DNA of 64,000 nucleotides from Methanospirillum purgamenti (GTDB lineage Archaea > Halobacteriota > Methanomicrobia > Methanomicrobiales > Methanospirillaceae): NCBI RefSeq assembly GCF_018502485.1, contig NZ_CP075546.1; one strand, given 5' to 3'. The position numbers and the translations under genes were made by a program. Positions 43,525 through 52,580 of this stretch are shown here, piece by piece. The notes under the pieces were generated by a model. The model ran no database searches. It was not told the origin of the DNA and saw nothing but the letters and a program-made list of their open reading frames with translations. Positions within the stretch are counted from its first letter, which is position 1. Each line of letters begins with the position of its first letter.

Positions 43525-45576
43525 ATGAAATGTATCACCCTGATCAGTTTTCTCCTCATTTCTCTCCTGATTATCGGACTATCACCAGTATATGCAAACG
43601 AAAATTCTAAGCCATTCTCTGCACAGGATCTTGTCACCCTTCACCGGATAGAAGGAATATCCATATCTCCAGATGGAAAGTGGATCGTATTTCCCTTACG
43701 TATCCCGAACCTGACGTCTGATAAGGGTGAAACAAACCTCTGGCTTATGCAGGCAGATGGACAGTCGCTGCATCAGATAACATTTCAGCCCGGTTCAGAC
43801 TCATCCACCTGTTGGTCACCGGATAGCACCACACTCTATTACATAAAAGCTCTGCCAGAGAGTACACAGATATGGAAGGTGAATACCACAGATGAAAAAT
43901 CCGTTCAGGTTACCAACGAACCACTCGATATTTCTCATCTAAAATTATCCCCCGATGGAAAGAAACTTGCGTTTTCAATGGAAGTCTTCCCAGGTACTAC
44001 CATATCCGAAACACTGCAGCGGGATGAGATGATTGCCCAGGAAAAATCATCAGGAAGAATATATGATTCATTACCAATCCGACATTGGGATACCTGGACC
44101 AATGGGAAGAGGAACCATATTTTTGTGATGCCGATTGTCGGAGGAGCACCGGTTGATATTATGAATACAATGGATGCAGACTGTCCATCAAAACCGTTTG
44201 GCGGGAGAGAGGAGTTTACCTTTACTCCAGACAGTAAAGGGATTGTTTTTTCGGCTGGAGATAATGGGAGGGAGGAGGCATGGAGCACACATCATGATCT
44301 TTTCCTCACCCCAGTTGATGGAAGCATACCTCCAGATAACCTGACCTCATCAAATCCGGCATGGGATACTCAGCCGGTCTTCTCCCCGGATGGCAAGACT
44401 CTAGCATATCTTGCTCAAAAACGACCAGGGTATGAATCAGATCGGTTCCATGTGATGATTAAATCCTGGCCTGACGGAGAAGAGAGAGAAATTGTTCCTG
44501 ACTGGGACCGGTCTCCTGCTCTTCTGACCTGGTCACCGGATGGGAAGTATCTTTATGCGGTTGCCATGAACAAGGGGAATCGATCTCTCTTTGTAATAGA
44601 TCCAGTGGGAGGGACGGTAAAAACCGTGGTCCCAGATGGAAATGTAGAGTACATTGACTCTCTTGGAGAATCTATAGTATACAGCCTTTCAACAATCGAT
44701 AATCCAGCTGATATTTTTGTCATTGACAGAGAGAAGTTAGCAAAGAAGAGACTTACAGAGGTGAACAAAGACCATCTGAAACTGGTCCGGATGGGTTCCT
44801 TTGAATCGTTCACATTTCAGGGATGGAACAATGAAACAGTCCATGGATACATCATCAAACCGGTTGATTTTGACCCTGAAAAGAAATATCCGATAGCCCT
44901 GTTCATTCATGGAGGGCCGGAGGATTCATTCCCAAACAAATTCCATTATCGCTGGAATCCCCAGCCCTTTGCAGGCAGAGGGTATGGAGTAGTGATGATC
45001 GATTATCATGGTTCTATAGGATACGGACAGGCATTTACCGATTCAATACGGGATGATTGGGGAGGAAAACCCCTAGAAGATTTGAAAAAAGGTCTTGAGA
45101 CTGCTATTCAATTGAATCCATGGATGGATGAGAAACGGGTATCTGCACTTGGTGCATCATATGGCGGATATATGGTGAACCTGATAAACGGCGTGTGGCC
45201 TGACCGGTTCAAGTGCCTGGTCAGTCATGATGGGAATCTTGATGAGCGGTTTGGGTATTTTGACACTGATGAACTATGGTTTAATGATTGGGAATATAAT
45301 GGAACTCCCTGGGATAATCCGGAGAGTTACCAGAGATTTAATCCGATTAATTATGTCTGTAATTGGAAAACACCAACCCTTGTTATTCATGGGGGAAAGG
45401 ATTTCAGGATAGCGGAATCTCAAGGGATGGCAACATTTACGGCTCTCCAGAGAAGAGATATCCCAAGCAAATTCCTGTATTTCCCGGATGAGAATCACTG
45501 GGTGCAGAGGCCCTCGAATAGTATAAAATGGCATGAAACGGTCCTTGACTGGCTTGATCAATGGAATAACAACTAA
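43525..45576 (+). CDS. Exported S9-family peptidase (acylaminoacyl/dipeptidyl type)
   Basis: 683 residues. Signal peptide (FLLISLLIIGLSPVYANENS), an N-terminal beta-propeller with repeated SPDGK motifs (TolB/DPP-like, about 45-400), then an alpha/beta-hydrolase domain. Catalytic triad: Ser545 (GASYGGYM), Asp626 (GGKDFRI) and His658 (ENHWVQRP). Such enzymes clip short peptides from the N-terminus. The export signal is unusual for the family, whose members are often cytosolic, and suggests extracellular peptide processing together with the subtilase at 2579-4831. A T-run follows the stop. Confidence 0.93.
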   Translation: MKCITLISFLLISLLIIGLSPVYANENSKPFSAQDLVTLHRIEGISISPDGKWIVFPLRIPNLTSDKGETNLWLMQADGQSLHQITFQPGSDSSTCWSPDSTTLYYIKALPESTQIWKVNTTDEKSVQVTNEPLDISHLKLSPDGKKLAFSMEVFPGTTISETLQRDEMIAQEKSSGRIYDSLPIRHWDTWTNGKRNHIFVMPIVGGAPVDIMNTMDADCPSKPFGGREEFTFTPDSKGIVFSAGDNGREEAWSTHHDLFLTPVDGSIPPDNLTSSNPAWDTQPVFSPDGKTLAYLAQKRPGYESDRFHVMIKSWPDGEEREIVPDWDRSPALLTWSPDGKYLYAVAMNKGNRSLFVIDPVGGTVKTVVPDGNVEYIDSLGESIVYSLSTIDNPADIFVIDREKLAKKRLTEVNKDHLKLVRMGSFESFTFQGWNNETVHGYIIKPVDFDPEKKYPIALFIHGGPEDSFPNKFHYRWNPQPFAGRGYGVVMIDYHGSIGYGQAFTDSIRDDWGGKPLEDLKKGLETAIQLNPWMDEKRVSALGASYGGYMVNLINGVWPDRFKCLVSHDGNLDERFGYFDTDELWFNDWEYNGTPWDNPESYQRFNPINYVCNWKTPTLVIHGGKDFRIAESQGMATFTALQRRDIPSKFLYFPDENHWVQRPSNSIKWHETVLDWLDQWNNN

Positions 45577-45904
45577 TTCCTGTATAATTTTTTTTTCGTG
45601 CGACAAGTAGGAATATTCCTATCACTAAAGATCTCAACTCAAATCCCGTTGTTTACCTTTGTATCAGTAAAAATGGGCAAATGCATTAAGTGGTTAAAAA
45701 GGAGGTTTCAATCCAAAGAAACATACCATTTACTCAGAAGGAAATTACAGGATAGATGATGCTCGAAAAAAGCGAACATGGATATGCGATTTTTTTGTCT
45801 AACTTGCGACCAATATCTGAAAAAGATCCAAGAGGGTATCAAAAACCCACGGTTAGACCATTATCAGTAATCTTTCTACCTGTCTGAAATAAGTCAACCT
45901 GAAC
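45577..45904. other. Intergenic region with T-run terminator
   Basis: A T9 run at about 45589-45597 fits termination of the S9 peptidase transcript. The rest is non-coding. A GTTTC...GAAAC inverted repeat near 45704 is single and is not a CRISPR. Confidence 0.45.
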
Positions 45905-46594
45905 TTATTCCTGTACCTGCTTTTGAAGATTTAAACAGAGATATCCCTCTTTTCCCTCTCCATTCATACATACTTCATCGATAAGATGCATCCCGTCATC
46001 TGACAGAGTAAAGTTCACATATTCTGCGAACGTCCAGTTCAGTGAGATATTTCTCCCATCATCAGAAACAAACCCTTCAACATATACTTTCGACTCCGGC
46101 TCATTGACTACATTAAAGAACCCGGAAATTGCCTCACCGGTCTGATTGAGAGTCATAACCATATTATCTATAATCCATTCTCCAGACCAGACCGCATCAG
46201 TCTGCACCTCGGTATCATTCCGAGTAGAGTTGTAATCAACGGTAAATGGGGTATCAAATGGATTGACCGGATCAAAGGTCTGAATTCCAGAGAGTTCCAT
46301 CTGATCTTCAGACATCTCAATTTCCATCGTTCCAGTCATATTCTTATATGTGACCAGACGGGTTTTATTGTCTGATTCCATTCCGGTAAGTTTCATGGGA
46401 AAAAACGATTCTTCATCGAACGGAATACCGGTTAACACAATGCCTGTACCTTCCTGGACAATGGTAAATGTATAATTGGCATCAGTCCAGGTTCCGATAA
46501 AATCGTTTTTTCCAGTCTGATTGTCTGCTATCGTGGTGGCGACCAGTATAAGACATCCAATCAGAAATATTCCGGTTATCAGAGTCAGTCTCAT
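45905..46594 (-). CDS. Secreted beta-rich protein
   Basis: 229 residues with a signal peptide (TGIFLIGCLILVATTIADNQ). The mature chain begins DFIGTWTDANYTFTIVQEGT and has two similar halves, each opening with GTW or SGEW and a strand pattern FTIVQEGTGIVLTG / MTLNQTGEAISGFF. This suggests a duplicated lipocalin-like barrel. No named family. It stands alone; function unknown. Confidence 0.65.
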   Translation of the reverse strand: MRLTLITGIFLIGCLILVATTIADNQTGKNDFIGTWTDANYTFTIVQEGTGIVLTGIPFDEESFFPMKLTGMESDNKTRLVTYKNMTGTMEIEMSEDQMELSGIQTFDPVNPFDTPFTVDYNSTRNDTEVQTDAVWSGEWIIDNMVMTLNQTGEAISGFFNVVNEPESKVYVEGFVSDDGRNISLNWTFAEYVNFTLSDDGMHLIDEVCMNGEGKEGYLCLNLQKQVQE

Positions 46595-46755
46595 GTGATA
46601 TAGTACTCCTGTGTCAATAGATGCGGAGTGTGGATAGATTAACTATTCCAATGGGAACTATAAGCTATGAGTAACCGACAATTCATTTTTGATAACAGAG
46701 CAAAAAAGAGAGTAATAGTTTTATCGTTCCAACACTCGACAGCAAGGAGAGTTGG

Positions 46756-47169
46756 TTAAAAATATCTTCCAGATATTACATCAGCTGGACAAACTCTTCC
46801 TTTTTCGGTTAAATCAAAATCCTGATCAAAACTCACAATCTGTAGGTTATATTCCTGTGCCAGGGTATATTGATATGCATCGTCAAAATCAAGATGAAAT
46901 ATATCCATATTTTGCATAACAGAATACAAATCTTCGTATCTTATATGAAGAATATGTATTCGACATCTTACAATTAGATCATCAATGAATGTCCTGAATA
47001 TTTCTTTTCTATCCTTCTTAGCAAGTATTACGCCTATTGAGTGAAGAGAGAAATCACTGATGACACAATGGTGCATCGGGATTGTCTCAAAAAAAATACG
47101 TGCTTCTGATGAATAATCCTGATCAAGAAGAACCATAAGTGGAACATTTGTATCAATCAGATATTTCAT
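46756..47169 (-). CDS. PIN-domain toxin (VapC-like)
   Basis: 137 residues from the ATG at 47169. PIN acids: Asp6 (YLIDTNVPL), a central acidic residue region, Asp in LDFDDAYQYTLAQ, and Asp in VSFDQDFD. The family degrades RNA with a Mg-dependent site. The start is backed by GGCGTGA and overlaps the end of the antitoxin gene by 17 nt, so the pair is translationally coupled. It lies just outside the left boundary of the integrated element. Confidence 0.85.
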   Translation of the reverse strand: MKYLIDTNVPLMVLLDQDYSSEARIFFETIPMHHCVISDFSLHSIGVILAKKDRKEIFRTFIDDLIVRCRIHILHIRYEDLYSVMQNMDIFHLDFDDAYQYTLAQEYNLQIVSFDQDFDLTEKGRVCPADVISGRYF

Positions 47170-47377
47170 CGGTGTCACGCCAAAGCAAGGCTTTTTTCTG
47201 GAGAGAGAAAACATCTTCCTTTACATTAGAAAGAGCTCCTGCCCAATTTAGACAGGGTTTTTCAGATTCAATCCTCTGATTGTCAATAAATAACGAATCT
47301 ATAAAATCTAATACCATTTGTTGATATTCAGGAGGAAGATTTCGTGCACGTTGCTCAATAATATCGGTGATTGTCAT
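47153..47377 (-). CDS. DUF2281-type antitoxin of the PIN toxin
   Basis: 74 residues. The N-terminal IIEQRARNLPPEYQQMVLDF and IDSL match the DUF2281 antitoxin pattern; the C-terminal part (FSLQKKALLWRDTDEISD) would wrap the toxin. It is the first gene of the two-gene module. Typical length for the family. Confidence 0.8.
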   Translation of the reverse strand: MTITDIIEQRARNLPPEYQQMVLDFIDSLFIDNQRIESEKPCLNWAGALSNVKEDVFSLQKKALLWRDTDEISD

Positions 47378-47593
47378 AAGAATACATCCACATTAGTTAT
47401 GAGTAAATATTAGAAATATATCAGACGTATATTTTTGATGTATTTACTGATTTAGTTTTTTTGTTAAAGTCATAATTAACACAAACATTCATGTGAATCA
47501 GTTCAAATAATTACGAATTCAAAGGAAAAATATACTCCATTTCAATTTTCAGAAGAAAAAATCAAGCAAAAAGAGATTATAAAATTCCTCAAT

Positions 47594-47638
47594 TTATGGG
47601 CCCAGCCGGATTCGAACCGGCGACATCCGCCGTGTAAA
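47594..47638. repeat. Left attachment site: copy of the tRNA-Val 3' half
   Basis: 45 bp matching 57390-57434 with a single mismatch (A at 47625, C at 57421). It covers the tRNA from the anticodon loop to the discriminator base plus 3 flanking nt, but lacks the 5' half, so it is not a functional tRNA gene. The Int(C) frame starts from here. Confidence 0.93.
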
Positions 47639-48628
47639 TCGCTTAAAATCGAAAATAAAGCTCAAAATGAAGAGATTTATGATCTCCAGATTATCCCAGA
47701 TATTATAAACCAGACAATTTTTGATCTCACATATACTCCAGATGATTTATCAATCTATTTAGAGAACAGATGCCAAGGATTATCCCAAAGGTCAATTGAT
47801 TGGCTTGATCGTGCTGCAAAGAAATTTTGGGAGAATACACAGGGATTAATCAATAACACGTCACTAAGTGCTTATCGAAATCATATTCTCGGTCTTTATG
47901 AATCCCATGATTCTCACATTAAGACATTGGGATTCGCTACATCTTTCCTAAACCATCTAGCCCGAATATCAATGAATCCCAGATATTCAGCGTATACAGT
48001 GTACCTTGAACTACCAAAGAGAAGAAAAGCACGTAAGTGTGTTACGTCAAGGATTGTCACCATTAATGACATTAAGGAAATGATTAATCGAATCAACACT
48101 GAAGAGAGGACAGGAGAAATTAGCCCTGAACGCGCCATACAGTACCGCGCAGTCATCATAATGGGTGCATATACAGGACAAAGGATTGAAGCTACAATGT
48201 CAAAACTCACGGTGGGGGAGGTGAGGAAAGCAATGGAGATGGATAAACCCTGTTTGTCGGTTCCTTCTGATAAAGATAAAATCAAGATGGCACATTATGT
48301 TCCTTTTCATCCCAATACCATCGGACCGCTAAGGTCACTTATTGAAGGAAGAGATGATGATGAGCTTCTCTTTAGTTATCATTCAATCAATATGTGGATC
48401 AAGCATAAGAAATTCCCATTAAGTAGATGTGAACACCATTTCGTACTTGGTGATCTTCGAAAGTTTGCAGAACAGCATGGAGATGCCATTTGCTGGAATG
48501 ATTCTAATCGGTCGTACATTCTTACACATGGGGTGTCAGGAGTCCAATGGGCTCATTACAAATCACCCCTTCCTGAGTATGTATATGATGTGTATATGCA
48601 GGCATGGAAGGAAATTCTGATAGAGTAA
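47639..48628 (+). CDS. SSV-type tyrosine integrase, C-terminal part (Int(C))
   Basis: 329 codons that continue in frame from the left attachment repeat; no start codon is near the true beginning, and a TTG at 47927 is too far inside the core-binding domain. Order: SAM-like core-binding domain (LSIYLENRCQGLSQRSIDWL ...), then catalytic domain with Arg in GAYTGQRIEAT, Lys/beta-turn in DKDKIKMAHY, a box II resembling VLGDLRKFAEQHG with Arg, His in LTHGVSGVQWAHY, and C-terminal Tyr in YVYDVYMQAW. Together with 57054-57434 it forms a 456-residue enzyme. In the integrated state it is separated from its start, as is usual for this type. Confidence 0.85.
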   Translation, partial: SLKIENKAQNEEIYDLQIIPDIINQTIFDLTYTPDDLSIYLENRCQGLSQRSIDWLDRAAKKFWENTQGLINNTSLSAYRNHILGLYESHDSHIKTLGFATSFLNHLARISMNPRYSAYTVYLELPKRRKARKCVTSRIVTINDIKEMINRINTEERTGEISPERAIQYRAVIIMGAYTGQRIEATMSKLTVGEVRKAMEMDKPCLSVPSDKDKIKMAHYVPFHPNTIGPLRSLIEGRDDDELLFSYHSINMWIKHKKFPLSRCEHHFVLGDLRKFAEQHGDAICWNDSNRSYILTHGVSGVQWAHYKSPLPEYVYDVYMQAWKEILIE

Positions 48629-48764
48629 TAATCTACCAGAATATTAAAATGACAGTATTTATTATACAATAAATGATGAAATTTCGGTCATTTTTTTAGA
48701 TTAGCCATTTAGAGAAATTATAATATATCAATATATTAAATACCGACTAATCAAAGAGTTTATA

Positions 48765-50453
48765 ATGCATGCTAGCCCTGTGAGATTAATTCAATATTTT
48801 GATGGAATGAAACAAAATATGATCCCATTATTTCAGCGATCATATTGCTGGGATAAAGAGAAATGGGATAATTTTTGGGATGACATTCTTGAATTATATT
48901 ATTTCGATAATGAAAAATCTCATTTTATGGGTGCGATTGTAACTATTCCCGTTCAAACGGTTCCTGTTGGTGTAATTAAATTTTTAATAATTGATGGACA
49001 ACAACGTTTGATTACAACATCTATCTTTTTGTGTGCAATCCGTGAATTTGTGAGTGATAAGAAGAAAGCACTGATTAATGAATATTTAGAGAATCGGCAT
49101 TATGAGGATCAAGATAATCTTAAAATAATGCCAACTAATGCAGATCGAGAAACATACCTCTCTCTTATTCGGGGAGAGGATATCATTGATACTAATCATT
49201 ATATTAATCAATGCTTTAACTATTTTAAAGGCAAATTAGCATCTAATTCAGAAAATGAAGAACCATTCGATCTAGAAAAAATATTTCAAATTTTGATTAA
49301 TTCCTTGGAAGTAGTAATGATTAACTTAGTGGATACTGATGACCCATATTTGATATATGAAAGTTTGAATCATAAAGGGAAACCACTTACTCAAGGCGAT
49401 CTGGTCCGAAATTACATATTAATGCGATATAAACATTCTGTCGAACCTAATGGGGAACAAGAGAAGATATACAAAAACACTTGGCTTCCAATGGAAACCT
49501 CTTTAGGCGATTCCATTGAGGATTTTTTATATCATTACAGTAGAAGAACGGGTAATAATATTGGTAAAAAATCGATATATAACGCTTATCGAAGAGAATA
49601 TCAAGGATTAGAATCAATATCGGAAATATCACGTAGTCTTGAAAAGATGAAAGTATTATCTAACTTTTATCAAAAATTTATTAATCCAGATTTGGAATCT
49701 AATATTGAAATTAGAAAATATCTTTCAACTCATCTTAAATTGAATCGGACCGTAGTTTATCCTTTTTTAATGCGTCTTTTCGATTCCTATAATGAAAATA
49801 TATTGAATGAAAAAGACCTAATTGATTGTCTCCAATATCTAGAGTCATATGTAATTAGAAGGCAAATTTGTCATGCATCAACAAATTATCTCCGTAACAC
49901 ATTTTTAGATTTATGCAAGAAATATCCTCATGATAATATCGCTTATTGGCTTCAATATTCATTATCCAGTTATTCAGGTAATCTTAGGTGGCCAAAAGAC
50001 GATGAGGTTCGAAAGTGGCTAATTACTCAAGAATTCTATGGATCAAAAATTGAAAGAATTGTATTAGAAGCTATTGAACGCAGTTATAATCACAAAGAAC
50101 CAATAGATTTCGCAAATTTATCAGTGGAACATGTCTTGCCGCAATCAATTACTAAAGAATGGAGAACGATGTTAGGGACAAAATATGAAAATGTCGAAGA
50201 AATTCCCCCCTCACTTGTTCATAATATAGGTAATCTAACATTAACAGGATATAATTCAGAAATGAGTAATTTCTCTTTTGGCAAAAAGAAAGAAATATTA
50301 TCAAATTCTCACATTGAGTTAAATAAATGGATAATTCAACAAGAAAAATGGACGGAAACTGAAATTAATACTCGAGCAGATCACCTTTCATCCATTGTGA
50401 TAAATATTTGGAAAAAACCAATTTCAATAGAAGAGACGATTAATAGCCCATAA
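48765..50453 (+). CDS. DUF262/DUF1524 GmrSD-like nuclease
   Basis: 562 residues. The N-terminal DUF262 part has IPLFQRSYCW (20-29) and the DGQQRLIT motif (77-84), a ParB/sulfiredoxin-like NTPase signature. The C-terminal DUF1524 part carries an HNH-type His-Me-finger motif (EHVLPQSITKEW, about 454) and HNIGNLTLTGYNSEMSN (about 485). GmrSD proteins restrict phages with modified DNA; the fused arrangement is common. It follows Int(C) by 137 bp and is the first cargo gene. It probably protects the host or excludes competing elements. Confidence 0.88.
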   Translation: MHASPVRLIQYFDGMKQNMIPLFQRSYCWDKEKWDNFWDDILELYYFDNEKSHFMGAIVTIPVQTVPVGVIKFLIIDGQQRLITTSIFLCAIREFVSDKKKALINEYLENRHYEDQDNLKIMPTNADRETYLSLIRGEDIIDTNHYINQCFNYFKGKLASNSENEEPFDLEKIFQILINSLEVVMINLVDTDDPYLIYESLNHKGKPLTQGDLVRNYILMRYKHSVEPNGEQEKIYKNTWLPMETSLGDSIEDFLYHYSRRTGNNIGKKSIYNAYRREYQGLESISEISRSLEKMKVLSNFYQKFINPDLESNIEIRKYLSTHLKLNRTVVYPFLMRLFDSYNENILNEKDLIDCLQYLESYVIRRQICHASTNYLRNTFLDLCKKYPHDNIAYWLQYSLSSYSGNLRWPKDDEVRKWLITQEFYGSKIERIVLEAIERSYNHKEPIDFANLSVEHVLPQSITKEWRTMLGTKYENVEEIPPSLVHNIGNLTLTGYNSEMSNFSFGKKKEILSNSHIELNKWIIQQEKWTETEINTRADHLSSIVINIWKKPISIEETINSP

Positions 50454-50728
50454 TTTGAAATCCACACCCCCAATTATTTGTACATGAACGTTCAGATTTC
50501 CTCGCCTACTTTAAGCGAGGGTTTGATAAATTAATATTCAAAGAAAAACCTCTGCCCTATGGAGGCGAAGGTTTGATCAGTATTCCATATCAAAATGTCC
50601 GACTTGTCCAAGCTAATTAATATATTTATACATATTATTTTATTTTTAAACTTAATATTTATTGAAATATCTTGGACAGGTTGGACATTCATCACATTAA
50701 TATCAAGGAAATATACACAATTAACCAT
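50454..50728. other. Intergenic region of the element with tandem hairpins
   Basis: AT-rich; contains the two hairpins at 50500-50560. A minus-strand open frame here looks non-coding. Confidence 0.4.
50500..50560. repeat. Two tandem hairpins, each followed by GGTTTGAT
   Basis: CCTCGC-(9 nt)-GCGAGG at 50500-50520 is followed by GTTTGAT; about 25 nt later CCTC-TGCCCTAT-GGAGG is followed by CGAAGGTTTGAT. The shared GCGA(G/A)GGTTTGAT is repeated about 45 bp apart. It could be a terminator pair or a small regulatory RNA site. Confidence 0.45.
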
Positions 50729-50875
50729 CTATAAAGCATGATCATGTGATGCTATGGTGTATTTGAGGGCTTTCTTCATGTTGTTGGGGCATACATTCTT
50801 TACTAGATCATGGACTTTATGATGATGGTCCCAATAATAAAATGAGACAAATCACCACTTTGAAGGGTTTTTCAT
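50729..50875 (-). pseudogene. Possible small gene interrupted by TGA
   Basis: An ATG at 50875 lies 7 nt past the stop of the 50882-51199 gene. It opens MKNPSKW, meets an in-frame TGA, then reads on as FVSFYYWDHHHKVHDLVKNV ... KALKYTIASHDHAL before TAG. The His-rich stretch looks protein-like. It could be a nonsense-mutated gene of the same operon or chance. Family unknown. Confidence 0.3.
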
Positions 50876-50881
50876 GATGTG

Positions 50882-51199
50882 CTACCTCACAGATATCTCC
50901 CCATGATATGTACAGTGCATCACAATGGGGTTGCTTTGTAATTTGATTAGGAAGTCTTCAAGCCATTTGGAGGCCTCATATATCAGGGCATCCATTACAT
51001 CATCGTGAGACATTTCATTGATGTAGGTATCACTATCAGGGGTTGTGTATGGATCACTAGTATAATGGGGACTAATGGATTTCCATTGATCATTGATGGA
51101 TACTTCCACTTGGACACATTCATTGTATTCTTTGATTCGGTACTGTTCAGTACCTGATAGATGAAAGGCCGTTTTAAAGGGCGTAATGATATAGGGCAT
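50882..51199 (-). CDS. Hypothetical element protein
   Basis: 105 residues. No signal peptide or membrane span. A beta-rich start (YIITPFKTAFHLSGTEQYRI; VQVEVSIND) leads to an acidic helix (MSHDDVMDALIYEASKWLED). I recognise no family. It is the only gene between the nuclease and the prim-pol-like gene and is on the opposite strand. Function unknown. Confidence 0.5.
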   Translation of the reverse strand: MPYIITPFKTAFHLSGTEQYRIKEYNECVQVEVSINDQWKSISPHYTSDPYTTPDSDTYINEMSHDDVMDALIYEASKWLEDFLIKLQSNPIVMHCTYHGEISVR

Positions 51200-51617
51200 T
51201 GATTACCTCATTATTATTAGTCTTTGGTATCCACTTATGCTCGGAAAAAGTGCAACATGTATTTGATATCTAATTAAAATAATGCTTATTAGACTGTTGA
51301 TAAGTTTTAAAGAACAATAGATTTTTTCTTTTAAGAAGATTTTTCTGGCCGTTATATATAGAAAATGTCTTTATATGGTAGTTATTTTGAACTTCAAGTA
51401 ATTTGATAAAAGCATTCATAAATTATTAATAAAGGCAATAATGCTTAGCAAATAGAAAAATAGTTAAAAATTTTTGACAAACTACTAAAAAAATTCCTTT
51501 TGAATCCTGTAAGAAAATTATTCCAGATCATTCCCTTGAACAAAGGCATCGGTTGCATACATTGGACAGGTCAGATAACACATCACTTTTATATCATGTA
51601 AATATTCACAAGTTACC
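51200..51617. other. AT-rich divergent region, no gene seen
   Basis: Holds the promoters of the 51199 (minus) and 51618 (plus) genes. Runs of A/T with no supported coding frame. Confidence 0.4.
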
Positions 51618-52262
51618 ATGGCAAAAATCGATCCAATGACTGATCCGCAAAAGGTTTTCGAATATTTTATGCAATATGGAATAAAAATAATTCCTATTGA
51701 TATCAACGAAGAAAATCCCTCCCCCTATGATTTTTATCCGCTGTGGCCTCCTCATCAATCAACGTCAGATTACCTAGAATTGAGTGAAAATCTAAAATCT
51801 CAATGTTATTTTGCGGTAATTGTAGGTCCCGATACCAAATATTTGGTTGTAGTAAGGATCAATGCCAAAGATGAGAATGAATTGTTTCAAAAATGTGAAG
51901 AAATCTTTAAAACAAAACCTACTACACCAATAATTCGCCATTCTGAAGGTTTTGACATCTTCTTTAGAGCTGATCAAAATTGGTTAGAATCAATGATCGA
52001 TGCAATACCTGAAGAGTTCATACAATTTTCAGGATTTGAATCCGGCACTCGTAAGCATGAAGGTTACCTTATGATGGTAGAAAAATACCCGCATAAAGGA
52101 GGCTACAGCATCCGAAGTTTCGATCTTAAGGAAGGTGTGAAGGTAATTATCAGCGGAATGATCCCAGTACCACCTACAATTGGGTATTCATGGGTAAATA
52201 AGAAATCATTTTCACATTTACCTGAATTTAATAAATATATTACAATATCAACAATTTTCTAA
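51618..52262 (+). CDS. Prim-pol-like protein with lost acidic residues
   Basis: 214 residues. The fold signature of archaeo-eukaryotic primase/prim-pol N-terminal domains is visible: YFMQYGIKIIPIDINEENPS, AVIVGPDTKYLVVVRINAKD, and TPIIRHSEGFDIFFRADQ. In active enzymes the second block reads (V/I)DID; here it is VVRINAK, so the catalytic acid pair is missing. The third block lacks the usual S-G-G-x-H. It is probably not a polymerase and may be a regulator or a decayed copy. The element's helicase is encoded separately, though on other elements the two are fused or adjacent. Confidence 0.6.
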   Translation: MAKIDPMTDPQKVFEYFMQYGIKIIPIDINEENPSPYDFYPLWPPHQSTSDYLELSENLKSQCYFAVIVGPDTKYLVVVRINAKDENELFQKCEEIFKTKPTTPIIRHSEGFDIFFRADQNWLESMIDAIPEEFIQFSGFESGTRKHEGYLMMVEKYPHKGGYSIRSFDLKEGVKVIISGMIPVPPTIGYSWVNKKSFSHLPEFNKYITISTIF

Positions 52263-52580
52263 TGATATCCCTCTAATCATTAGATATCAGCAATATTATA
52301 TGATAATTTGATATTGATTCAAAAAATATCGAGAATTTGCCCATAGATTAGGTTTCGTATTTTACAATATTGCTCCAATAAAATACTATTTATGTTCGGA
52401 TCATGTTTCAATTTTCTGAAATCAATAATGAAATATCAAATATTATTAGAAATAGGGATGAAAAGTAATAAATCGCGTGTTTTAGTATTATTTTTTGAGA
52501 GAGAGGATATTACATCTAGAGAAATATGTTGAAACAAAAAAGTGAATAATGAATTAAAGATGCCAGCCCCTGACTATATA
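52263..52580. other. Gene-poor stretch with an HTH remnant
   Basis: AT-rich; no intact gene. It contains the short HTH-like fragment at 52428-52532. Confidence 0.35.
52428..52532 (+). pseudogene. Remnant of an HTH regulator N-terminus
   Basis: 34 codons: MKYQILLEIGMKSNKSRVLV then LFFEREDITSREIC. The pattern of a conserved hydrophobic run followed by E-x-TSREI matches the opening of many archaeal winged-helix regulators, but it stops at once. Probably a decayed gene; it could be chance. Confidence 0.3.

Noticed and set aside
45700..45725. GTTTCAATCC motif resembling a CRISPR repeat end
   Set aside because: A single copy with no periodic repeats nearby.
47597..47638. tRNA-Val-like sequence at the left boundary
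   Set aside because: Only the 3' half is present; acceptor 5' strand, D arm and half the anticodon arm are missing. It is an attachment-site copy.
47927..48628. Separate 233-residue gene with a TTG start
   Set aside because: The frame is open far upstream with clear core-binding-domain sequence, so TTG is internal; the region is Int(C).
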